Source: a virus
Strand: one strand, 5' to 3'
IMG/VR virus record: IMGVR_UViG_3300016457_000312
Coordinates: 1-40,101 of that record
Length of the DNA stretch: 40,101 nt
Below, in pieces: positions 14,238 through 19,748 of this stretch. Numbering within the stretch: the first letter of the stretch is position 1; each line of letters starts with the position of its first letter. Made by a program: the position numbers and the translations under genes. The notes beneath the pieces are model-generated. The model was not told where the DNA came from. It was given only the letters and a program-made list of their open reading frames with translations, and did no database searches.

Positions 14238-14354
14238 TTACCGATGTTGCGGATGGATATATTCCCATTGACTGTCGGGGTTCCTTTTTGTGTCTTTGTC
14301 CTGGCGTTGCACCCAGAACCCGTCCAGTAACCGATCAAAATCACCTAAGGTCAT
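14238..14354 (-). CDS. 38-residue hypothetical protein
   Basis: The frame from ATG 14354 to TAA at 14238 gives a compact protein beginning MTLGDFDRLLDGFWVQRQDK and ending in EYIHPQHR. Its start overlaps the stop of the membrane peptide gene upstream (ATGA). The helical first half with spaced Leu, Phe and Trp looks like a real protein rather than chance. No family is recognised. Confidence 0.5.
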   Translation of the reverse strand: MTLGDFDRLLDGFWVQRQDKDTKRNPDSQWEYIHPQHR

Positions 14355-14461
14355 AGTGCACCCATCAATGCCACTAAAGCTATTAGTAATATGCCAGCAA
14401 CAATCGTAAACGAGCAGGCTACGATCATCGCCCAGACAAAGAATGGTTTAGAGTTTTTCAT
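14351..14461 (-). CDS. 36-residue single-span membrane peptide
   Basis: The frame encodes 36 residues: a short basic start (MKNSKPFFVW) and one long membrane span (AMIVACSFTIVAGILLIALVA) to the end. GAGGTGG precedes the ATG, within the end of the upstream gene. Both ends overlap neighbouring genes, with an ATGA at the 3' end. It resembles the 34-residue membrane peptide at 9548-9652 in size and shape but not in sequence. Confidence 0.6.
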   Translation of the reverse strand: MKNSKPFFVWAMIVACSFTIVAGILLIALVALMGAL

Positions 14462-14600
14462 TTTCCACCTCAATCTGGTCATTGACCCCCTCGTTGTTTA
14501 GCTCGTTGCAGTGGTCACACCAGCCAGAACCGTCAAGCTCATCCTCGGCGTACCATTTGTGGCAGATCAAACATTGGACGTTTTCACGATCTTCCGTCAT
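14448..14600 (-). CDS. 50-residue zinc-ribbon protein
   Basis: The frame starts at ATG 14600, with GAAAGGAAAG ahead, and encodes 50 residues. Two C-x2-C pairs, CLICHKWY and WCDHCNEL, are 15 residues apart and would hold one zinc. The last 15 residues are acidic. It overlaps the membrane peptide gene by 14 bases. It is one of several small zinc-binding proteins in this arm. Confidence 0.6.
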   Translation of the reverse strand: MTEDRENVQCLICHKWYAEDELDGSGWCDHCNELNNEGVNDQIEVENEKL

Positions 14601-14629
14601 TGTACTTTCCTTTCGTTATACAGGACGCC

Positions 14630-14717
14630 CCCCGCCAGAGGATAAGGAGGTGCGGTGCGGCGGGGTTTGCCCTGGGTTTGGACTGGCGGCCCCCACCCGG
14701 CTTGTGCTCAGGGGGCC
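14630..14717 (-). other. GC-rich gap with two strong hairpins
   Basis: The gap 14601-14747 is much richer in G and C than its surroundings. CCCCGCC (14630-14636) pairs with GGCGGGG (14659-14665), and GGCCCCC (14688-14694) pairs with GGGGGCC (14711-14717). No T run follows either stem. It may be a structured leader for the genes below 14600, a processing site after the Trp-Gly repeat gene, or a small RNA. Confidence 0.4.
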
Positions 14718-14747
14718 GAGTGGACACAGGTGGGCCGACAGCGTAAT

Positions 14748-15587
14748 TTAGAAATTTTCATTTTTTACCTTACTTGTCTTCGGTTCATAGAATGGCCAAT
14801 CAATCTTACGGAAGATTCCGCCTTTGATGCGAGCTTTTTGACCGTCACAGTCCAGTAAATCTTCACGTTTAAACTTCACTTCCCACAGTTGGGCTGTTGG
14901 GCTTACACCAAAGTAAATCAGAGCTTGAGCTTGGGTTGTGACGTGGATGCCTTTGACACAGGTCCCTAACCCTGACTGTGGTAAATTCTCTTCGCGATAT
15001 TCTCCTTCTGGTTGGGTGAACTTAGAGTTGTGTCTCCCCTTGCCGTTTTCCTGTGTTGATCTATAAGCTGTTGCGAACCCATCTTCGCCAAAGGTAATCC
15101 CAATAGCGGATGCCATAAACAAGAGTCGGTTGTTTGTTTTGTCTTGCCAGTCGCCACGATACCAGGTGCCGTTGTGCCAGACGCCACCAAGCCAGACGCC
15201 ACTGCGCCAGATGCCACCTTGCCAGATGCCACCTTGCCAGACGCCCCCACGCCATATTCCGTCATGCCAGCGACCACCACGCCATATTCCGTCAATCCAA
15301 ACACCGTCGCGCCATTCCCCGCCGTACCAGGTGCCATTGCACCAGCCACCACCGTGCCAGTGACCATTGTACCAGTGACCATCGTACCAGCCACCACCGC
15401 GCCAGAGGCCATCATGCCAGGTGCCACCAAGCCAGATTCCATCATGCCAAACACCGTCGCGCCATTCCCCGCCGTGCCAGACGCCACTGTGCCAGATCAC
15501 TTTACCGTCAACGACCGAAACCTCTTCGTTGCTCACTTTGGCTTCCCTCAGCCAGTCGGGAGCGTCGGTTAGGTCTTTAATTTTCAT
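14748..15587 (-). CDS. Trp-Gly pentad-repeat protein
   Basis: From ATG 15587 the product is 279 residues; an ATG two codons earlier has too short a spacing to GGAG. It begins KIKDLTDAPDWLREAK. Residues about 30-150 are 24 tandem pentads of the form x-W-x-x-G (for example VWHGG, EWRDG, VWHDG, IWLGG), which should stack into an elongated beta structure. The C-terminal 130 residues form a separate domain (GIHVTTQAQALIYFGVSPTAQLWEVKF, KARIKGGIF) of a kind attached to such repeats in phage proteins of unknown function. Its place near the start of the early arm, not among virion genes, suggests an intracellular role, possibly binding or blocking a host factor. Confidence 0.65.
   Translation of the reverse strand: MKIKDLTDAPDWLREAKVSNEEVSVVDGKVIWHSGVWHGGEWRDGVWHDGIWLGGTWHDGLWRGGGWYDGHWYNGHWHGGGWCNGTWYGGEWRDGVWIDGIWRGGRWHDGIWRGGVWQGGIWQGGIWRSGVWLGGVWHNGTWYRGDWQDKTNNRLLFMASAIGITFGEDGFATAYRSTQENGKGRHNSKFTQPEGEYREENLPQSGLGTCVKGIHVTTQAQALIYFGVSPTAQLWEVKFKREDLLDCDGQKARIKGGIFRKIDWPFYEPKTSKVKNENF
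15147..15503 (-). repeat. 15-bp imperfect tandem repeats coding for the Trp-Gly pentads
   Basis: About 24 units of 15 bases in phase with the gene. On the plus strand each contains a CCA (Trp on the coding strand) at the same phase, with variations of GCCAGACGCC-like text. The array leaves several other frames open, which creates false ORFs on the plus strand. Confidence 0.9.
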
Positions 15588-15675
15588 CGTCATTTCTCCA
15601 GATATAAGGTCTCAACATCATCCACAAAAAGGCCAAGAACAGCCCGAACCAGATTCCACCGATAAAAACCAGCAT
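15577..15675 (-). CDS. 32-residue single-span membrane peptide
   Basis: From ATG 15675, with GAGG eight bases ahead, the product is 32 residues: one membrane span (MLVFIGGIWFGLFLAFLWM) followed by a tail RPYIWRNDDEN. A longer in-frame reading from 15765 runs through the gene at 15677-15850 in another frame and is not supported. The 3' end overlaps the start of the Trp-Gly repeat gene by 11 bases. Confidence 0.6.
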   Translation of the reverse strand: MLVFIGGIWFGLFLAFLWMMLRPYIWRNDDEN

Positions 15676-15676
15676 A

Positions 15677-15850
15677 TTAGTCCTCGTTTCGTATATCCTT
15701 AGCCAGCCGATCAAGCCCCGATGCCGTTGGTTTGACTTCGACAATTTGTGGGTAAACGCCTTCACCGTGACATTTGGGACAGTCAGGGAAGAGCATCGGT
15801 GCCCTGCGGTTGACGCAAGTGCATGGCAGATTGCGGTAGCGATGTGTCAT
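15677..15850 (-). CDS. 57-residue zinc-ribbon protein, first gene of the early arm
   Basis: The frame from ATG 15850 encodes 57 residues, with AGGAG seven bases upstream. CTC and CPKC, 12 residues apart (MTHRYRNLPCTCVNRR, DCPKCHGEGVYPQI), suggest a treble-clef or ribbon zinc site like the DnaJ-type CxxCxGxG. It ends one base before the next start (TAATATG). As the first leftward gene it is probably made earliest. Its ribosome site lies directly beside one arm of the inverted repeat 15862-15983. Confidence 0.65.
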   Translation of the reverse strand: MTHRYRNLPCTCVNRRAPMLFPDCPKCHGEGVYPQIVEVKPTASGLDRLAKDIRNED

Positions 15851-15861
15851 GGTTTTGCTCC

Positions 15862-15983
15862 TGTGTTAAGCATTTACGATTTCCATCTTGCCCTAATTAA
15901 CGGCATTAAATAAACCCCGTCCACCGAAACGGGGGAATAATATGACTTATTTGTAAGCCGATACCCCGCACTTGCTTAACACA
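15862..15983 (-). promoter_or_regulatory. 11-bp perfect inverted repeat framing the early leader
   Basis: TGTGTTAAGCA at 15862-15872 and TGCTTAACACA at 15973-15983 are exact reverse complements, 100 bases apart, with a CCCCGT hairpin between them. In the leftward transcript the second arm runs straight into the ribosome site of the first early gene (AACACAGGAGC). Pairing could therefore control its translation; two operator half-sites for a repressor are the alternative. Confidence 0.5.
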
Positions 15984-16037
15984 ATAAAACGCTCGGCCCG
16001 AGTGACTCGATACCCGACCGAAACGGGGAAATAAAAA

Positions 16038-16070
16038 CCCCTTGGCGTTAAGTCTTTAGCATCCAAGGGG
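16038..16070 (-). terminator. Leftward terminator/attenuator-like hairpin ahead of the early arm
   Basis: CCCCTTGG (16038-16045) pairs perfectly with CCAAGGGG (16063-16070). Read leftward, the stem is followed by TTTTTATTT, an ideal intrinsic terminator. Since no gene lies to its right on the minus strand before 16194, it would act on transcripts started at 16071-16193 or on antisense transcripts from the terminase gene. Either insulation or attenuation of the early operon fits. Confidence 0.6.
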
Positions 16071-16193
16071 CTGTGGCTACGTTTTTGTTGTGAGTGGCGT
16101 TCCTTTAAGAAATAACTTGATATTTCCCTTGCTTTTTATGAAAAAAATGTCTATAGGTTTATTGAGCCTGAGCCTGAAAGGAGTTAAGTCGCT

Positions 16194-16709
16194 ATGGGTA
16201 AGCAACTAACGGCAAAGCAGACAAAGGATAAGGACGATCAGATTGAGGCAGGTTCTATTCCTAAACTTGCCGAGATACTCTCGATGGTTGCCGATGTTAA
16301 TACTACCCCCCAGCGTCGCGCGATATTAGCTACAAAATGCCTGCCCCAAGCGGCGGGGTGGAGTCAATTACGAAAATCCGAATATGCGGGAGTCTGCACA
16401 CACACATGGTACAATGCGGAGCGCGATCCGAAGTTTAGAAAGCTATGCTTAGACTTTGTTAGAGACCGGCTGGGGACTTATTTGCCCGAATTGTGGCAAC
16501 GCTACGTTCAGTTGGCCCTCGACGGTGACCGCCAGGCACTTGAGCGCATATTCCAACAACTCGGCGTTATTGACAAACCGGAGAAAAACGACACCAACGT
16601 CACGGTTGTTGTGAGTGTGGAAGAAAGACAGAAACTGGAGCGAGCACGGGTTGCCAATCAGCGTAAGGGGTTAGAGTCTCTTGGTCTATTTTTGCCTTCT
16701 GATGGTTAG
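16194..16709 (+). CDS. Terminase small subunit
   Basis: The 171-residue protein starts at ATG 16194 with GGAG well placed. The middle contains a helix-turn-helix-like piece (YAGVCTHTWYNAERDPKFRKL, residues about 64-84), as in small subunits that bind packaging sites, then an oligomerising helix (YVQLALDGDRQALERIFQQLGVID), and a polar tail. It directly precedes and overlaps the large subunit gene, the standard order. It would recognise phage DNA and bring it to the motor. No further family detail is certain. Confidence 0.8.
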   Translation: MGKQLTAKQTKDKDDQIEAGSIPKLAEILSMVADVNTTPQRRAILATKCLPQAAGWSQLRKSEYAGVCTHTWYNAERDPKFRKLCLDFVRDRLGTYLPELWQRYVQLALDGDRQALERIFQQLGVIDKPEKNDTNVTVVVSVEERQKLERARVANQRKGLESLGLFLPSDG

Positions 16710-18150
16710 CATTATGGGTTTACAGCCTGCAATAAACAACCGATCATTACAAATCAACCCGTTTGAGTTGTTTATGGCGACTTATCTACCTCATTACTTG
16801 GAACTCAAGTCGGCGCCGTTTCACCATGAATGGGCCAATGCTTTCTGTGACGATTCCGAACAATATCTCGTTATCGAGACAACCAGGGGCGGTGGTAAAA
16901 CGACGTGGGGCGCCAAGGCGTTCGGGCTTTACACGATCTGTACCGGTAGCGATCCGGAGATGCAGATTGTGTCACGTTCCGGCGGGGCAACTGGTACAGC
17001 GCAGAAAATTATGCAGGCAATTATTCGGGAACTCGAACATAACCGGCTAATGATTACCGACTACGCCCTCACGAAAGGCGATTCGTGGGGGAAGGAACAT
17101 ATCCAGGTGGTTCGCGGTGACGGACATGTCGTAGACCTCTACTGCGTTGGGAAACACTCCTCAATTCGCGGCGCACGCGGTACTACCTGGATAGATGATC
17201 CCCAAGACGCGAAGGATTGTCGATCTGAGGTTGTTTTACAAGCCGATGAGGAATGGTTCTTTACTGATGTTTTGCCTGTTATGTTGCAGAATCAACGCAT
17301 GATTGCGATTGGTACGCCTATTAGCCCCTTGTCGCTGATGTCAAAGCTCAAGCAAGTTGAGGGGTTCAAGGTTATGTCGCACCCGATTGAGGACCCACCG
17401 TATAGCGGTAAGTCAGTTTGGCCAGAGCAATACTCTGACGAAAAGCTCCGGTTCCTCAAGGAAACAATGGGACTTGATCGCTATGCTGGTGAATATCTTT
17501 GTGATCCCAAAGTTTCTGGCAATCCCCTATTCAGGTCTGAATGGTTTCCTGATTACGACCCCAAATCTGAGGCGTTTCAGCGGGTTAAGCATAACGGGCT
17601 AAGGGTGGTTGTTGGTATGGATTGCGCCGAGTCTCAATCGTCCCAGGCTGATTATACGGCGATTATTACTCTCGGAGCTACACCTGGGGCTAATCCCGAT
17701 ATTTACGTATTGGACGTGCGCAGGCATCATTGGACAACAAGAGAGGGTGCGGAGCAGGTGTTTTTAGTCTATCGAGACTGGAAGCAGAACGCAACACAGG
17801 TTGAGAGCCGAGTTAAGGAAGAGCACGGCGGGGACGCCATGATCCAAGAGATTCGGAAGCTCGAGACTATGTACTCTCAGTTCGTGAACCTACATCCAAT
17901 CAAACCAACCTCCGACAAGGTGACGCGAGCGGCCCAAGTGCAATCAACCTGTCAGCAGGGGAGGGTGTACGTGAACAGGCGAGACCCGCAGACTCAGGCG
18001 TTCATGTCCGAACTTACGATGTTCACCGGATCGCAGAACTACCACGACGATATGGTTGATGCTTTCGCTCATGCGATGGCTGAGGTGCAGAAGATTAGTA
18101 AGAGCAGTAAGACTCAAATCAAATCAGGTTTAGCTGGAGCGTGGGCATGA
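16702..18150 (+). CDS. Terminase large subunit (ATPase/nuclease)
   Basis: The protein is about 482 residues. The frame is open from TTG 16681 (with AAGGGG ten bases ahead); ATGs at 16702 and 16714 are alternatives, and I list the middle one. The ATPase part has Walker A TTRGGGKTTW (about 16879-16908) and Walker B TWIDDPQ (about 17185-17205). The RNase H-like nuclease shows VGMDCAESQ at about 17611 with its first Asp, and the closing acidic pair in NYHDDMVDAFAHAM at about 18040. These are the core motifs of packaging motors. It pumps DNA into the prohead through the portal and cuts it. The stop overlaps a 22-codon ORF (ATGA). Confidence 0.95.
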   Translation: MVSIMGLQPAINNRSLQINPFELFMATYLPHYLELKSAPFHHEWANAFCDDSEQYLVIETTRGGGKTTWGAKAFGLYTICTGSDPEMQIVSRSGGATGTAQKIMQAIIRELEHNRLMITDYALTKGDSWGKEHIQVVRGDGHVVDLYCVGKHSSIRGARGTTWIDDPQDAKDCRSEVVLQADEEWFFTDVLPVMLQNQRMIAIGTPISPLSLMSKLKQVEGFKVMSHPIEDPPYSGKSVWPEQYSDEKLRFLKETMGLDRYAGEYLCDPKVSGNPLFRSEWFPDYDPKSEAFQRVKHNGLRVVVGMDCAESQSSQADYTAIITLGATPGANPDIYVLDVRRHHWTTREGAEQVFLVYRDWKQNATQVESRVKEEHGGDAMIQEIRKLETMYSQFVNLHPIKPTSDKVTRAAQVQSTCQQGRVYVNRRDPQTQAFMSELTMFTGSQNYHDDMVDAFAHAMAEVQKISKSSKTQIKSGLAGAWA

Positions 18151-18215
18151 AGATTCTGAATGTTTGCTTCCCGAAATGGACGGTGAGTTGGATTTATCGC
18201 GGAGAGGCAACATGA
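18147..18215 (+). CDS. 22-residue coupled mini-ORF
   Basis: The frame starts at ATG 18147 within the terminase stop (ATGA), with GGAG seven bases upstream, and encodes MKILNVCFPKWTVSWIYRGE plus two residues. It ends in another ATGA overlap with the next gene at 18212. Ribosome site and both overlaps suggest it is translated. It may work as a peptide or only to carry ribosomes onward. Confidence 0.45.
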   Translation: MKILNVCFPKWTVSWIYRGEAT

Positions 18216-18508
18216 CAACAGAAGAACTGAAAAAGGCGAGGTTGTCGTGGGTTAAGTTCGAGTCAGTTAATCCCCATGGTGGATGGGCGCGATTTGTCGC
18301 AAAGGACAAGCCGAACCCCGAATCCCCTTGGGATGGTTTTGCGACAACTGCCAAAAGGATGATATGTGAAGCTGAGCGTATAGTTCCCCCCGAGTATCGT
18401 AATCGGTTGACGTATCAGTTCAAGCCGGAGTTTCCGGGTAGTGGCAGTGGTATGTTTTGGTTTATGGGCTGGCAATATCGGCCAGAGGAGATAGGCGATG
18501 AGGAATGA
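18212..18508 (+). CDS. Hypothetical protein between terminase and portal
   Basis: From ATG 18212, with GGAGAGG ahead, the protein has 98 residues; an in-frame upstream start would add 16 but lacks support. Pieces are TTEELKKARLSWVKFESVNPHGGWARFV and YRNRLTYQFKPEFPGSGSGMFWFMGWQYRP, rich in aromatics with a Gly/Ser turn. No motif is recognised. It overlaps genes at both ends. Confidence 0.6.
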   Translation: MTTEELKKARLSWVKFESVNPHGGWARFVAKDKPNPESPWDGFATTAKRMICEAERIVPPEYRNRLTYQFKPEFPGSGSGMFWFMGWQYRPEEIGDEE

Positions 18509-18587
18509 CATTCTTTTTATCACTCGTCTTCAAGTGGGGTGGCTCAATGAGAAAGCCAGCGCCCCAGGGAGGGCGATATTGAGATGA
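18498..18587 (+). CDS. 29-residue coupled small protein
   Basis: The frame from ATG 18498 encodes MRNDILFITRLQVGWLNEKA plus nine residues. GAGGAG lies seven bases upstream, an excellent site. It overlaps the end of the previous gene, and its stop forms an ATGA with an in-frame ATG of the next gene at 18584. The N-terminal half is partly hydrophobic. The function is unknown. Confidence 0.5.
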   Translation: MRNDILFITRLQVGWLNEKASAPGRAILR

Positions 18588-18625
18588 ACAACAAGACAAC
18601 AAAAACGTACAACGGGAGACTGATA

Positions 18626-19747
18626 ATGAAGAACGTTAGAGCACCTTTAACAGCTTTGGTTGTACTGGCAGTGGTCGGGGCAATCTGGGCTGTGGCAATA
18701 GCGGGTGATATTAGACAGGACCGATTGACGCTGGCCCACGTTATAGATCAAACTGGGGATTCGGCAAACATCTTGAAGTTGAATGTCTTATCGGCATTGG
18801 ACAGTTTTACCTATGTTGACTCAATTTGGTTTGAGACGGACACTACTATCGTCACGTGGACCTCACACCCAACGACCCGGCGGTTAGTCTTGACTCTCGA
18901 CACAACGGAGACTTACTGTTGTTCGGTCGATTGCGGCACGAACATCTACGGGTTTGAGTTCGTTTGCCCCAACGGGGCCACTTACGATGCTGATAGTTTG
19001 GCCGATGACTTGGTGGATTCGTTCACCAACGTAGCAGGGATGAAGGATACTGTATTAGCTGAGGATTCGTCCTCTTATCTCAAGATTGTTTCAAAAATAG
19101 CTCAGATAGATTTAGAGGGTGACGCCCGTTGGACGTTGAAGGTTGATCCGGTGGCTGAGATCGCTGAAGCTGACTCAACCTTCACCACTAAGGCGATGCT
19201 TTGTGATTCGTTGGCGGCCGCATTTAACGGTGAGGCAACGTTGGCTGATATGCTGGTTGCCGCTAATAGCGGGGATACGGTTATCACTTTGACGGGCAGG
19301 TCTGGGTGGAAGGTGAACATCTTCGTCGGGGACACAGCCCAAACCGCCACTGAAACTCAGGCGGAGAAAGCATCTAAGTCTCGGTTCGCCGACACGTTCC
19401 CGATATTCCCGATGCTTACGGATGGTTTCAATACGCTTCAGGGGACAGTGATCCTTCGGGCGTCGGGATACACTGGGGCGGGGTATGGGTTATCGGACTC
19501 CGGCATGGTTAAATTGATGAGTCGTGTGGGGCCGTATGACGGCACGCCTACTGGTGGGACATGGACCTTGATAGATTCCGACACCTCGGCGGGTCTGCCT
19601 ACGACCCTTACGGTTGCAGTTGAAGATAGTGCTACATATTTTGGTGAGATGCTATATCTGGTTGTCTCGGTCATAGATACAGCAACCGACACCGCTGTTA
19701 CGGCCAATCACGATATCGACTATTGGTTTATGAGGGTAGAGGACTGA
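18626..19747 (+). CDS. Exported protein of unknown function before the portal gene
   Basis: I choose ATG 18626, with GGGAG seven bases ahead, over the in-frame ATG 18584. The 373-residue product then begins with a signal peptide (MKNVRAPLTALVVLAVVGA..., probable cut after AVAIA). The mature part is Asp/Thr/Ser-rich with strand-like pieces (SFTYVDSIWFETDTTIVTW, TTRRLVLTLDTTETYCC, YDADSLADDLVDSFTNVAG) and a C-terminal beta-rich region ending DIDYWFMRVED. Paired Cys (CCSVDCG) fit an oxidising compartment. It sits between terminase and portal, where head decoration or fibre-like proteins can occur. No family is recognised. Confidence 0.65.
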   Translation: MKNVRAPLTALVVLAVVGAIWAVAIAGDIRQDRLTLAHVIDQTGDSANILKLNVLSALDSFTYVDSIWFETDTTIVTWTSHPTTRRLVLTLDTTETYCCSVDCGTNIYGFEFVCPNGATYDADSLADDLVDSFTNVAGMKDTVLAEDSSSYLKIVSKIAQIDLEGDARWTLKVDPVAEIAEADSTFTTKAMLCDSLAAAFNGEATLADMLVAANSGDTVITLTGRSGWKVNIFVGDTAQTATETQAEKASKSRFADTFPIFPMLTDGFNTLQGTVILRASGYTGAGYGLSDSGMVKLMSRVGPYDGTPTGGTWTLIDSDTSAGLPTTLTVAVEDSATYFGEMLYLVVSVIDTATDTAVTANHDIDYWFMRVED

Positions 19748-19748
19748 G

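Larger units (their letters stand above)
15851..16193. promoter_or_regulatory. Divergent control region between early and late arms
   Basis: This 343-base region has no gene and separates the two arms, so promoters for both should lie here. It contains the inverted repeat 15862-15983, a hairpin CCCCGT/ACGGGG near 15916-15935, two copies of ACCGAAACGGGG near 15925 and 16017, and the perfect hairpin at 16038-16070. On the plus side TTGCTT and TATAGG are 17 bases apart (near 16130-16158), a weak sigma70-like candidate. The strong ribosome site GGAG of the terminase gene ends the region. An origin of replication could also lie here. Promoter positions are not certain. Confidence 0.6.

Noticed and set aside
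15147-15503. CRISPR-like array
   Set aside because: The units are contiguous 15-bp coding repeats with no spacers, in phase with a real gene.
15130-15702. Several long overlapping ORFs on the plus strand opposite the Trp-Gly repeat gene
   Set aside because: They arise because the 15-bp repeats keep other frames open. Their products are low-complexity Pro/Ala/Thr or Cys/His/Arg strings without ribosome sites.
15677-15765. N-terminal extension of the membrane peptide gene to 15765
   Set aside because: This stretch is coding in another frame for the 57-residue zinc protein with a better ribosome site; the ATG at 15675 has GAGG.
15851-16193. tRNA gene or riboswitch in the control region
   Set aside because: No cloverleaf with CCA end or known riboswitch core could be drawn; only simple hairpins are visible.
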